From Escallonia rubra (taxonomy: Eukaryota > Streptophyta > Magnoliopsida > Escalloniales > Escalloniaceae), in contig JAVXUO010000405.1 in NCBI GenBank assembly GCA_033065855.1, forward strand, positions 1 to 64,000: a stretch of 64,000 nucleotides of DNA, written 5' to 3'. The position numbers and the translations under genes are program-made. The notes beneath the pieces were generated by a model. That model was not told where the DNA came from. It did no database searches and saw only the letters and a program-made list of their open reading frames with translations. Positions 1 through 12,436 of this stretch are shown here, in pieces (the first letter of the stretch is position 1; each line of letters starts with the position of its first letter).

Positions 1-257
1 AACTGGCATGCCATCGGCCAAAGGAACCCCTGAAATCTCAATATTTATAAAAGCTGCTATTTACAAAGGGAATTACTTGAGGTTTGGGCCAATTACACTC
101 AAGGACACAATTTTCAAAATTTAACCTTATGTCCATCGACAAACGGAACCCTAAAAATCTTAACGGTTTTAATGAAAAGACTGTATCCCCTCAGTTAGAC
201 CTTATTTTTTTTTAATGCCATTACTTCATTAAAAAAAACTTTATTTCATTTTCTTTA

Positions 258-294
258 CCCCCCCACCCCCACCCCCACCCCCACCCCCACCCCC
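258..294. repeat. CCCCCA microsatellite
   Basis: A run of about six CCCCCA hexamers lies in a C-rich stretch. No gene is supported from 1 to about 1550. The short reading frames at 394-730 lie in C/G-skewed low-complexity DNA and resemble no family I know. Confidence 0.85.
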
Positions 295-687
295 TCATCT
301 GCATCCCCCTTCCCCGTCACCCACCCACTGCCTCCTCCTCAAAAAACCGATTACTATCCAAATTAAGAGGGGCATTCCGGCGCCGCACCCCACATGCCTA
401 TTTCCCCGTCACCCAAGTTCTTCCTCCCCTTCCCCGGCGCTGACCCCTGCCTCCTCCTCAACTCACTGCCTACCTCCCCCTTCCCCGTCACCGCCTACCC
501 CGGATCAGCAACTGCGAGAAGAGCAGCGACGGTGGAGATCTGCAACTATGGGAGCTTGAGAAGTGGAGATGGCGCGGCGACGATGAGGGAAGGGCAGCGA
601 CGACGTGGGTTTGGGGAAAGGAGGTTTTGGCGACATGGGTCGAGGGAGGGAGATGGGGCTGCCGGCGGCAAGATTCCAGATGTGGAT

Positions 688-1015
688 AAACCCTAATTTC
701 AAAATTAGGGTTCTGAAACCCTAATTTCAAATTTAGGTTTCTGAAACCCTAATTTTAAGGTTTCAAAACCCTAACTTTTAAATTAGGGTTGATTTTGAAA
801 CCCTAATTAAATCATTTGGACGGGGGAGAGGCGACGGCCGGCAAACTAGATTTCAAGAAAAGAAATAATTTAATTTGCAATTAAAGGTTCAAGAAAATCC
901 TAATTTGCAAATTTTTCAAGAAAATCATAATTTGTAAATTAGGTTTCAAGAAAATATAATTTTCAAATTAGGGTTTCAAGAATATCCAAATTTGTAAACT
1001 TAGGGTTGCAAGAAT
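688..1015. repeat. Degenerate telomere-like and related short tandem repeats
   Basis: From 688 to about 806 the plant telomere-type heptamer AAACCCT and its complement TTAGGGT recur about every 25-30 bases, separated by A/T-rich spacers, so parts can pair as inverted repeats. From about 850 to 1015 a related unit beginning TTTCAAGAAAA and followed by TAATTTGCAAATT recurs four or five times with divergence. It is not a true telomere array because the heptamers are not contiguous. It may be an old interstitial repeat or part of an unrecognised element. Confidence 0.6.
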
Positions 1016-1554
1016 ACACAACTTTGAATAAACAAATATAATGCAATATTTTTCAATATCTCAGTACTAGGGGTAGTATCGTCATTTTAAAAATACATAT
1101 TTTTGACATCATACTAAAAGATATTTTTGGACCGAACCAACGGAAAAATAAAGTGCGGGAAGTGAAAATGAAACTGGTTACCTGGCTGTAACTTATCCCC
1201 ACCCAAACAAAATAGGATAGAAATTAATAATTTCCAAAATGGGAAAAAGGAAAAGACCCAAAAGGGAAGATTCCAAGAACATGGTGAGAAATCAACTCCT
1301 TCCCTCAGCCACGAGACTCCATTTTTCCATTTTCCTCTCTCTTTCTTATTTTTCTAAAATTTTAAAATATTCTTTTTTTATTTCGGCCCGCCACATGACG
1401 AAAGTGCTGAGGAAACACAAAATTTGACCTCCATTCATCGAGTTCTCGCCACGTCAGCCCATCACAAAGCGTTTACACATAACGAGCCCGAATCCCGTCC
1501 AGGTTCAATGAACCCAAAATGGCCGCCCTCCATGTGCTCCTCTCTTCCTTCTTC

Positions 1555-1564
1555 TATATAAAAA
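1555..1564 (+). promoter_or_regulatory. Probable TATA box of the APS reductase gene
   Basis: The sequence TATATAAAA lies about 115-125 bases upstream of the ATG at 1680. This spacing allows a start site near 1590 and a leader of about 90 bases. Inferred from motif and position only. Confidence 0.6.
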
Positions 1565-1679
1565 AAATCACACTGCTCGAATTCTTGTTCATCAGGTCAA
1601 TCAAATTCACAGAAACCCACAGACACCAAGATTGTATTGCTTGCTCATATCGTCGAGATTCTGTCCAAGAAGCATTGCA

Positions 1680-4548
1680 ATGGCGTTAGCTGTTACTTCC
1701 TCCAATGCGATCACCGGTTCCTTTCCTTCGCGGTCTAATCCTTCGTATGAACCGTCCAAAGGTACTTTCTTTCTCCATACAGAACTTTCATTTGTGTTTT
1801 CAAGGGTTCGAAACACGGAAACAGGCCTGCCGCAGCAGGAACCTTGTGCACTGGGCGAGCCATGAATTTTTTCGCACCATTTTGATTCGAAATGGGTTGT
1901 ATGAGTTTTTGGATTTTTATTGATGTTTTTGTTGTTGTGGGTTTGCAGTTTTGCAGTTGGGTAATTTCCAGCCGTTGGATCGGCGCGATTTGTCGTCAAC
2001 GGGTGTGAACGTTTCACGGAGGAGGGGCGAGGTGAGGCCATTACATGCTGAGCCAAAGAAGAACAATTCCATGGTTCCTGCAGCAGCAACCATCGTTGCT
2101 CCTGGTACGTAATTTTTGGTTATTTTGTGATCCGTGCCAGTAATTATTAGTTTTAGTACAATTAGTGTTAAAAAAGTTTGTTGCTTGGAGCAAGATGTGT
2201 ATTGACGAGATTGCCCCTGATGTTGTGGTGAATTTGCAGAAGTGGAGGCGGAGAAGGTGGAGGTGGAAGACTATGAGAGATTAGCTAAGAATCTTGAAAA
2301 TGCTTCCCCTTTGGAAGTCATAGACAAAGCCCTCGAGAAATTTGGGAATGATATAGCCATTGCTTTCAGGTACCTTTCTTCTTCTCCAGATTCATGATTT
2401 AATGTGATGATCGAAGATATCAGAATATTCTTTGGTTGGTATAGAGGATCTTTCTCACATATTATGTTTCCATAAACACGTTCTGCTGATTATGTTTTAA
2501 CACTGAATGATAATTACATTTGCCTGACACCAATTTAACACGCAACAAAAGTCCTGCCTAGGTTGCGTAACGCGCCCCTGTCGTGTTAGTAATGAAGTTC
2601 TTGAAGTTGACCAAACGTCTTAGGTTGATTAGAATTAGTAGTGACAAGTATCTTTAGGCTTGCAATATGGTCAGTGAGTTACTTGATGGATGTAATTTCT
2701 TCTGTTTGAGCTTTGATTGGTGAACCAACCCTTTTGTCTAATACTACATTCATAAGACTTGTTATTTACGTTGGAAAATTGATGCTGTGTTACTGTCAGG
2801 TATTTTATAGGGTGTTGATTTTGCAAGAATTACTTACTCATGAAACAGAATTGCTGTTCAATCAGTTGAAATTCCTGTGCATGGTGTGGATAAAAGTTTT
2901 TAGTCTTATGAATCCTGTAAAGCCCCTTTCTTGGTGTAAACCCCTAATCAATTGTGGGAAAATTTTTGACCTGTTTCATCCTATTTATGCTATAAATTAT
3001 GTTTAATCTGTTTTATATGTATATAATGAGAACGATACCACATCATTTACAACCCTTTTCATATCTTGCTATGATTAGAGAACTGTTGGCATACTACTGT
3101 AGCAATTAGCTTTGGATCAAAGACTAATGGTCCTGACAAGATAGTTTATGCTGAGTTGAGCTACCCATAGGACGAGAGCATTGAGAGTGGCCACCAAAAT
3201 GAACAGTGCTCCTCTATGGGTTGTTGGCAGCCAAAGGGTAATCAGATGTTTCCACTACCTCTGCTACCCCACCTGATTATTACTGCCTTTTAATCAACTT
3301 TGTCACTTTTTACTTACGTAGAATCCATCAGGAGGCCTTAATCAACGACCATATTATTCACATATATGCTCTGTGAACAGTTAGATAACGAATTATTTAC
3401 CTTCTTTCTTTTGCAGTGGGGCCGAAGATGTAGCTTTAATCGAGTATGCTCATCTAACGGGTCGGCCGTATAGAGTCTTCAGCCTGGATACCGGGAGGCT
3501 GAATCCAGAAACATATAAATTCTTTGACACAGTTGAGAAACACTATGGCATTCGCATCGAGTACATGTTTCCAGATGCTGTTGAAGTTCAGGCCTTAGTA
3601 AGGAGTAAGGGGCTGTTCTCTTTCTATGAAGATGGTCACCAGGAGTGCTGCCGTGTGAGGAAAGTGAGGCCCCTGAGGAGGGCCCTTAAGGGTTTGCGTG
3701 CATGGATTACAGGGCAAAGGAAAGATCAGTCACCCGGCACTAGGTCTGAAATTCCTGTTGTCCAAGTGGATCCGTCTTTTGAGGGGTTGGATGGTGGTGC
3801 TGGCAGTTTAGTGAAGTGGAACCCGGTAGCAAATGTGGAGGGGACTGATATATGGAACTTTCTTCGGGCCATGAATGTGCCGGTGAACACATTGCATGCA
3901 CAAGGATATATTTCAATTGGTTGTGAGCCATGCACAAGGCCCGTGCTACCGGGACAACATGAGAGAGAAGGAAGATGGTGGTGGGAGGATGCCACGGCTA
4001 AGGAATGCGGCCTACATAAAGGAAATATCAAGGACGAAAACGTTAATGGCACTGGAAACGGGGCTGTCCATGCAAACGGAAGTGCCACTGAACCGGACAT
4101 CTTCACCACCCAGAGTGTGGTGACCTTGAGCCGTCCAGGGATAGAAAATCTGGTGAAAATGGAGGAGCGCAAAGAGCCTTGGCTAGTTGTGCTCTATGCG
4201 CCTTGGTGCCGCTTTTGCCAGGTAATGTTTTTGTCACTAATATATTCGTTCTAGTTGTCCGTAATTACACGTGGTAAGAAATCGTGCTTAACAAACTTTT
4301 ACTTGTATACTGAACAGGCGATGGAAGGATCATATGTTGAATTAGCTGCAAAGTTAGAAGGTAGTGGCGTGAAGGTGGGGAAGTTCAGGGCAGATGGTGA
4401 TCAGAAGTCGTTCGCAGAGCAAGAATTGCAGTTGGGGAGCTTTCCGACGATTCTCTTCTTCCCCAAGCACTCTTCTCGACCAATCAAGTACCCTTCTGAA
4501 AAGAGGGACGTCGATTCGTTGATGGCTTTCGTGAACGCACTCAGATGA
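1680..4548 (+). CDS. APR: 5'-adenylylsulfate (APS) reductase, chloroplastic
   Basis: Reduces APS to sulfite with glutathione as electron donor, the key step of plastid sulfate assimilation. Five exons (1680-1761, 1949-2104, 2240-2369, 3417-4221, 4318-4548) join in frame to 467 aa, the usual length for plant APR. Residues 1 to about 65 are Ser/Arg-rich and resemble a plastid transit peptide. The reductase domain has the Cys pairs expected to bind a [4Fe-4S] cluster (C200-C201 in [11 protein letters not shown] and C292/C295 in GCEPC) and the expected catalytic C320 in ECGLH. A C-terminal thioredoxin-like domain acts as glutaredoxin, with C387/C390 in WCRFC. The N-terminal start fits because it is the first ATG after the TATA box. 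Exon 2 has two possible acceptors 8 bases apart; only the upstream one keeps the frame. Identification is firm; which APR paralogue it is cannot be told. Confidence 0.96.
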
Positions 4549-5802
4549 TCAATTTTGAAGCTTAGCTCATGCAGGTTGGCTAATTGCACCTCCCCATGAT
4601 GTACATTGAGAGCACAAACGCCTCTGTAATGCACATTGGGTGTTTTGTAGCTCTTTTTGAGTAGAGTTTTTTGCCGTGTGAAAGTGGAAAGTGAAAGCGT
4701 AAATTGGTCAGAGCTATTTGAAGTGAAAATCTATAAGCACCTGGCAAGTAAATTGAGGAGTTCATTTGGATGAAGTGTAGAGATATGTTTTTGCCTTTTA
4801 GTCTGCTTCCTTTTTTTCTGCTTTGAGAGGCTACACTGTATTGTAAATCATCATTCTCCTAGTGAATACAAATTCTCGTACACCTTACCTTTACTTAATT
4901 CAGTCGAGAATAATCCTCTTCAACTTCAAGAATGGCTTGCTGAACTCGTGATTTATCGTGTTAATGGAAACCGAAGAGCAATAGATGCCGCAGAATGTCC
5001 TTAGTTTGCTCTCAGTTGCCACAGAATGTCATTAGTTTGCTATCAGTTGTGCAAAAGTGTCATTAGAAAGGATACAGATTATCAGCTGTACAACCATTCT
5101 GCTCTAACGCAAGATGTCACTAATTCCGTTATAGTGACAAAAGAATGTTACTGTCGATTATAATAACATAAACAAGGTACTTTTAGTGATAATTTTTTTA
5201 TCGTTAAAGCCATCACACTTCTAATGTTAGTTAAAAAGGCAAGACAAATTGAAACTACAGTTGTATCATCTTGTTAAATACGAACCATGATCAACATTCA
5301 TAGTTAGAAAAGGGAAGCCTCGTAGTTATTTGCCGTTATTATATATTTCATTTTTTGGTAGAATAGGCAAATTGCATTGATAATTTAAAGTTACAAGTCG
5401 TTCTGTTCTAAAGCTCATAAAGATTAGGTTACGACACTCTCGTGACTCAGTATACATGACTGCAAAAGTAAAAAAGTAAACAAGAATAATAAACTACAAT
5501 GCACAAAGTGGCAACATAAACAGTAATAAACTACAACGCACAAAGTGACAACAATAGAGCAGACCACTGGGAATCGCACAACCGTCGAGAAAGGCGCAAC
5601 GCACAACCAAATTCTTTGACATCGCAATTTACATCCTTCTGCTATCACTTACCAACTCCGAACCAGATTGTCTCAATACAAGGAGGAAGAACCACTAATC
5701 ACACCCAACAGACCAAAGTAGACACAAAGGATGCTCTCAAAAGCAGTAGGAGGAGCCTTAAAACCATTTTAGGATTCGATTTGGCAATTCCAAGAATCAT
5801 CC

Positions 5803-5876
5803 CACAGATCCTCTATGAACACTAAAAAGTTTGCTAGTACACAGATCCTCTATGAACACTAAAAAGTTTGCTAGTA
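5803..5876. repeat. Exact tandem duplication, two 37-bp units
   Basis: The 37 bases starting CACAGATCCTCTATG at 5803-5839 are repeated without change at 5840-5876. Perfect identity points to a recent duplication. Confidence 0.95.
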
Positions 5877-8204
5877 GTAGTTTGTGGTTACCACTTGCTC
5901 TTGTAGTTGAACGTCCCAGTTGAGATGGTTGGACTTAAGGGCTAGTCTAGTATATGAGGTTTTTGTCTCTGTCGGGTCACAAAAAAGTTTATACATACAT
6001 TTAGTATTTCTAACCATTTACCTCTGAATTAGATCGAAATAACCATATATTAAAGTCACAAAAAATAATTGCAACCACGAGTTTTTTATTTTTACCCAAA
6101 AGTTGCTATCTATACGATTATTTACCGGTCGGCAACCATTTGAAATTTATCTAGTCACATAAGGTAGTTTTGAAAATCATGGTTTCAAATCACGTTTTTA
6201 GATTAGAAAACACATTTAGAAACACGTTATTACATTTTATTTATGTCTTTTATACCAAATTGCAAAAAATTGACAAAGATCTGAAAATGGAAAACAACAA
6301 TCGTGCATTGCGATCACGATTTCCGAGTAGTTTAAGCAAGAATTTTATGTCTTCCGCAGCTTAATAGTTATATTTTTCTGATATCTCACTAAATCAATAA
6401 TAATATACTTGTGAAGGCATTATTAGTTAGAACCAACAATACATCGCATCTACTCTAGTCCTTACTCCAACATATATAGTTGGTAATCTTTTTGCAAGAT
6501 TGGAGCGAGATGGGGATTGGTTCATATGGCCTTATGTTGGTAGAGACGGGTTCCGTTGGGTGTGGGAGGTGGTGTGGCGGCGGTGGTCGTACCCAAGCAA
6601 GGGCATTCAACAGTTGGCAAGCCAAACCCCTCCGTTCAAGTGATGGGGTAAAGCTTTGGTTTTAGCTGGAGATGGTGTCTGGCCTAGGAAATTGGCCTGG
6701 GCACGACGGCATTGCGATTGTAAGAAATGTCGATCATCGCTTTCTCTGCAGATAAGAGTAAAACGTGTTTTCAAAACACGATTTTATCATTTACGGTTTT
6801 TATTTTTTCAAGCATAGCTCAAAATTAAAATGAGATTCAACTCCGAAGGACGTGATTTCATACAACTTTTACCAAAATGACCTAGCGTGAGAGAATAAGT
6901 TTCAAATTGCTGCATAATCCTGTACTCAATAAACCATCACAGCTTGTCATGGCAAAAGTCTGTCCATGGCTCAGCTACATGGCCCTATCAAATACTGTAA
7001 AACTGTAGCCAGGTCAAACTAATAACAATAGTGATCCAAATGTGTGATGCAAGTGCATGAACTGCGCTCTCTCTCGAAAGTCACTGTTGAGCAAATATCT
7101 GTCCTTGCTTTTGGTGCTTCTTGTAACTCAACTCTCACTTGTGTTTATGGAATTTTTGCCTAAATAACGTACTTTTAATACTTAATTACTTCATTGCCTA
7201 TTAAAATTTGAAAATCGTGAAAAAAACAGAGATTTTAAGAAAGAAAACGTAATTCAAAATCACGTTTTTTATAATATAACTACGTTTTCTTTTGTTTGAT
7301 CAACGATCAAAAGTATGGTAGATAGGTAAATAAGATTCAAAATGAGGTAAATAAGTAATTAAGAATTAAAAGTTTGTTATTTAGGGGAAAAAACTCTGTG
7401 TTTATGTAACCGTAATTCAATCTTCACTTTATTTCAAATTACCAACAAATAATTTTATTGACAAAGCTCAAGAGTGTATTTTACATATCGCCTATAATGG
7501 TTAATGAGTGTTGTATAATGTTGGGCAGCGTATTGCGTCGATGACTTATAAGCTGCGAATGTGAAATCAAAGTTGGCCTTAACCATGGGGAGCTTTTCAC
7601 AGAGCTCGGCTCCTCTATACAAAGCTTAACTCGTTAAAGAATGATTCAAGCACATATGCCCTACACTCGTAGGAGGAAAAGAGCCCGTACTTCTTGAGTG
7701 TGAAACGTCCATTTACACCCATATCCCTTGAAAAGCTTGTCTTGGGTTGTAATAACGTGAATGAGTAGAGTTTGAGTTGACGCTTGAATACAAAGCTGGT
7801 TTAAACTATGCGAGTCGGGTTTGAGTTGACCTAATTGTATACTTGAATCCAGTCAAGGAAAAAGAAGACAAAAAAAGATAATGTACTAAACAATTACAAA
7901 TTAAGTGGTGCATTAAGTGGTGCAACTATTCGAAACTATGGAGTACACCGGTACTTTTACCTTGATGGTGCATAAAGGTGTAAAAGATTTGCCACTTTTT
8001 TGGTTAAAAGTAAAAAGAACATGAAACATCCCGCACTTTTTTTTTTTTAGTTCTCACAAACCTAAACTTCCAGTTTCGTGCATCAAACACCATTTGATGG
8101 TTGAAATCTAGATTCAATCAAAATTTGTTAGATTTTTTAGGGTAAAATGGGCATTTTGCGCCAAAATCCCTATGCACAGCCATTTTTTAAAAACCTTTCG
8201 TGAC

Positions 8205-8620
8205 CACCACTACCACGACCGCTATCACCTCCTCCCACCTTCCCCCCAAAACCCACCATCACCATCATCACCTCAACTAAACTCCCCACTTAACCTTCCA
8301 TAATCAACATTACCACACAATTGCCACCACCAAGACCTATACAAGCTTGCCACCACAAACCCCACCCTCTGCTCATAGCCACAACCTCAACACACCACCA
8401 CCACCACCAAGACCACCATAAATCTGTTGCAACCTCCAACAAAACCACAAAAGACTCGCTTCCAACTTGCCATAACCTCCACCAAGACCACCATAAAAAC
8501 CCCATCACTAAAAGCACCAGAAACACGCCACCACCTCAAACTCACTATACCTTCCGGCTTCCACAAAGAGCACCACAAATTTGTCACGACCAAGACCACA
8601 AACCCCAAGTCACAAGAATG
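8205..8620. repeat. CCA/ACC-rich low-complexity block
   Basis: The plus strand is dominated by CCA, CAC and ACC triplets. This gives long but meaningless open frames on both strands (His/Pro/Thr-rich forward, Val/Trp/Gly-rich reverse). Similar GGT/ACC-rich cores occur inside the terminal-repeat element near 41.5 kb and in the element near 63 kb, so this may be the core of a related degraded element. No ends were found here. Confidence 0.55.
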
Positions 8621-9149
8621 TGAAGTATGTGGACTGGTGAGAATTGGACCTTTTGATGATGATGAGTTCTAATGTATGAAAACCTAGAAATTGTTGCTTT
8701 CGTTTCAGGGTTAGTGGGAGGACCATGGTTAAGGGAGTACGAGGTGGCTAACTACGATAAGTTATCACATAATATTTTTCGTGATAATCGATGTAACTGT
8801 CATCTAAGCTCTTATTTTTAATTACTTATTTTTCCTTAAAAAAACAGATGGAATTTCTAGTTTTTACTGTTAATTAGTGTACCATTGAATCTTGGCAGGA
8901 CTCACAAGAGCCACGGAATATAAGTACACCATCAGATAACCAGCCTGGAATCCAAGAACCATCTCCAAGTATCCAAAGGCAGCATTCAGCTCTACCAGTA
9001 CAAACCTACCCCCAACCAAACAGAAACTACCAAAAAAGTCCCTGCTACATTGTGCTTACTTTTCAAACTTTCTGGCACCAAACCATCATACAAAACAAGA
9101 AAGTGCCGTAAGCTTCCTCCTCAGTGGAAAGTGCCAAAAGGATGAAATT

Positions 9150-9592
9150 TTTGCTGCCTAATCTTCACAACCCACCAAATGACAGACACTGATGATATAT
9201 CCGATAGGGTGACGCCGATATTCTATGATATCTGTCATTTTGCAGCTTCTTTACACTTTTGCAGTTTCGACAGAGTTACAGTCTTGCAACTTAAAGAGGC
9301 TAGATCCCTAACAGCTTTTGCATGTCAAGCCTGCATCAATGTCTATCAGGACTGGGTTACTGCGCATATGCTGCCATGAGCTCTCTCTCTCTTTCTCTTT
9401 TATTTACTCATATATTTGCTAGAACTCTTCTATTCCGGTGCCACTGGTTTTGTTGTACTTGTCTTTATTTGTGTTTTCCTATGGCTTGTATTGCCATGTT
9501 CGTACTTGTAAATCCTTATATGGCTGCCTCTGACAAACTCTTGTAATCTCTTTTATCAATGCAATTCTCATAATTATCAAAAAAAAAAAAAA
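9150..9592 (+). mobile_element. LINE-like 3' end with poly(A) tail
   Basis: A short frame at 9179-9379 (starts MTDTDDISD, ends VYQDWVTAHMLP) is followed by T-rich untranslated sequence, then AATGCAATTCTCA and a 14-base poly(A) run at 9579-9592. The same arrangement, with a related protein and the same terminal sequence, occurs on the minus strand at 63426-63785. A shared 3' end closed by poly(A) and a missing 5' portion are typical of truncated non-LTR retrotransposons. No reverse transcriptase motif is present, so LINE is an inference. The 5' limit and target duplication were not found. Confidence 0.55.
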
Positions 9593-9827
9593 CAAGTGCA
9601 AGACCACTCACTGTCGGTCCACAGGGCCATTACAGTCATTCTACACCCAAATCAAATTTAACACTTCAGCATCAATCTACTTCCTCTGCAACTGAGCTGC
9701 TTCAAATCCATCAATGTGTTCATCTTCCTTCCCTCTTATATCTCCAGATCTCCCGAGCCAAAACCACCCCTTGAACAACCAAGAATTTGAAAGATAATGC
9801 AAGGGCTTTTCTTTTCTCAACCAGGAT

Positions 9828-12436
9828 ATGAAGAACCAAGTAGAGCTCAAGCTTATTTTTCCAAATTCCATAATCACCCTTTTGTCTCTCCTCCTCCTCA
9901 CCTTCCTACTCTCCACAACACTCTCCTCCTCCATTCCAGGTGAAGCTCAAAACCATCTTCAAGAATCCCAGTTCTTTAAGAAATATGTGTGCAATTACTA
10001 ATCTTTGTGGAGTTTGATAAATATTTTTTTGCAGATATTAAGGACCAGCAAGAAAGGGAAGAGCCATATGTGGGAGTGAACATAGGCACTGATGTATCAA
10101 ATTTCCTGTCACCAGCAGACTTAGTGGCCTTCTTACAGCTACAGAAAATCACCCACGTCCGGCTATACGACGCCGACGGTGAAATTCTCAACGCCCTGAA
10201 GAAAACCAAGATTAGGGTTATTATAAGCGTACCCAACAACCAGCTTTTGGCAATTGGAGCGTCCAACGCCACCGCCGCCACCTGGATTGGCCGGAATGTG
10301 GCGGCGCACTACCCAGAAACCCTAATCATAGCCGTGGCCGTCGGTGATGAGGTGTTGACCACCGTGCCCTCTTCGGCCCCTTTGCTTTTGCCGGCCATTG
10401 AGTCACTTTACAGTGCTTTGGTGGCCTCAAATTTGCATAACCAGATCAAGATTTCAACTCCACATGCTGCTTCTCTAATTCTCGACCCATTTCCACCATC
10501 ACAGGCATATTTTAATCAGACCCTAGTGCCAGTTATTCAAGATTTACTTCGGTTTTTGTCGAGGACACAATCGCCTCTAATGATGAATTTGTATCCTTAC
10601 TATGTGTTTATGCAGAACAAGGGTGTTGTGCCCCTTGATAACTCTTTGTTTAAACCATTGACACCTTCTAAGGAAATGGTCGACCCTAATACGTTGCTGC
10701 ATTACACCAATGTTTTTGATGCCATGATTGATTCGGTTTATTTCTCGATGAAGAATCTAAATATCAGCGACGTGTTGGTTCTTGTTACTGAAAGTGGGTG
10801 GCCTTCTAGGGGTGACTCTAAAGAGCCTTATGCTACTGTGGATAATGCCGATACGTACAACTCGAATCTGATTAAGCATGTTTTTGATCGGAGTGGGACG
10901 CCTTTTCATCCGGAGATTACTTCTAGCGTGTATTTGTATGAGTTGTTCAATGAGGATTTGAGGTCACCGCCAGTGTCCGAGGCGAATTGGGGGTTGTTTT
11001 ATGGGAATTCAACGCCGGTGTACTTGTTACATGTTTCTGGCAGTGGTACATTTTTGGCAAATGATACGACTAATCAGACGTATTGTATAGCTATGGATGG
11101 GGTGGATGGAAGGACATTGCAAACGGCGTTGGATTGGGCGTGCGGACCGGGCAGAGCGAATTGCTCGGAGATTCAGCCGGGAGAGAGTTGTTACCAGCCT
11201 AATAATGTGAAGAATCATGCTTCTTATGCATTTGATAGCTATTATCAGAAGGAAGGGAGGTCTGGTGGTTCTTGTGACTTCAAGGGTGTGGCAATGATCA
11301 CCACCACCGACCCAAGTAAGTGTTCCATCTTTAGTCCCATTTGACATGATTTCACCTCTCATTTCAAGCATTTTAGTTGGGTACATATTTGTATCTACAG
11401 TTTGTACTATTCTTGGCCTTCCTTTAAAAGAGACACTGTCTCCTTTTCATCATGTCCTGTTGAAGGAGACCTACTTTCTAAAATGCATCTCTAAATGAGC
11501 AAGAGGTCAAAAGTTTTAAGTAGGGATCAAAGTTGGAAGTATTAGGTTAAAACATGGTAGTTATTATTGGGGATATGGTGCAAAGATTTCGAGAAGAAAT
11601 GACAAAATCACTTTGGTGTGTGGCAATGAGGGGTTGGGGGGGGTGTATAGCAGTATAGTCCATCTAGTGTTACTGCCTTTGGCATTGCTGTGATGCCTCT
11701 TGTCATGCCTCCAAGTCATACAGTAGACATACCCCTAATGAGCAGGATGCCCTTTGCAGGCACAGAATGGTTATGTGATTTCACTTTAACATAACTACAG
11801 AAGCACATTGCGTCTTCTTTATTTGCAAAGAACTTCACAAATATGTGGTGGAAATAAAATAATTGATTATCTGGTTCTTTTGGCAAATTCTGGCAACTTG
11901 AATTCAAATTTAGACACCTGGAGACAACAATGGCACTTGTATGTTTTGGAATTGCTGTTATCAATTATTTGATGTCGCAATGTACATATCACGGTAACTT
12001 GGGGCTCCACTTGTTTTTTGTATATCTGCTGCTCAGAATGAATTTTAATGCGAAATTTGTTTTCTTCTGTTGGGAACCATTTGCAGGTCACGGGAGTTGT
12101 GTTTTTGCTGGAAGGTGAGCAGAGATTCTGTGCTTTTTCAATAGCATTCTCACTTGGCCCTACCTCTTATTTCCCAATGATTCATGGAATGAAGAATACT
12201 ATGATGAACATTTAAATGTTTCGATAATGACCTCTGATAACAAATGTGCGTTTCGTGAGTGCAGTAAGAAGGTAAGCAATAAAAGTAGCACGGCTGTGAA
12301 CGCAACACACACCAGTGGTGCAGGTACAGCAAGATTCATCAACATCCGTGGCACCCGTATAAGTTCATTCCACGAAGGTTTGCGTGTTCTGTTGGGTGCC
12401 ACTTTTGCTCTATTGTGCCATTCATTCTTTCTATGA
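9828..12436 (+). CDS. GPI-anchored glucan endo-1,3-beta-glucosidase (GH17 plus X8 domain)
   Basis: Hydrolyses beta-1,3-glucan (callose) at the outer face of the plasma membrane or wall. Four exons (9828-9939, 10035-11315, 12087-12114, 12265-12436) join in frame to 530 aa. An N-terminal hydrophobic signal peptide ends near residue 36. The GH17 barrel follows, with expected acid/base E143 in VGDEV and nucleophile E290 in TESGWPS. A callose-binding X8 (CBM43) domain starts near Y387 (YCIAM), with its Cys residues at about 388-472, and ends in DPSHGSC. A Ser/Thr-rich linker and a C-terminal hydrophobic tail ending CHSFFL fit a GPI-anchor signal. Exon 3 is only 28 bases. Without the last two exons the frame stops at 11344, giving a form without an anchor. 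Family assignment is firm; the closest named group is the Arabidopsis E13-type GPI-anchored glucanases. Confidence 0.95.

Larger units (their letters stand above)
4549..9150. other. Gene-poor intergenic stretch
   Basis: No coding region is supported between the APS reductase gene and the LINE remnant. The stretch is A/T-rich, with a short tandem duplication at 5803-5876 and a CCA-rich block near 8205-8620. Its short open frames have biased or low-complexity translations and no family motifs. Confidence 0.7.

Noticed and set aside
394-730. Pro/Ser-rich and Arg-rich frames near the window start
   Set aside because: Low-complexity translation, no homologous motif and no promoter or splice context.
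8290-8623. Overlapping open frames on both strands
   Set aside because: They are produced by CCA/TGG triplet bias and have no family motifs or gene structure.
11027-11386. Minus-strand frame of 119 residues
   Set aside because: It lies antisense to the X8-coding end of the glucanase gene and shows no independent features.
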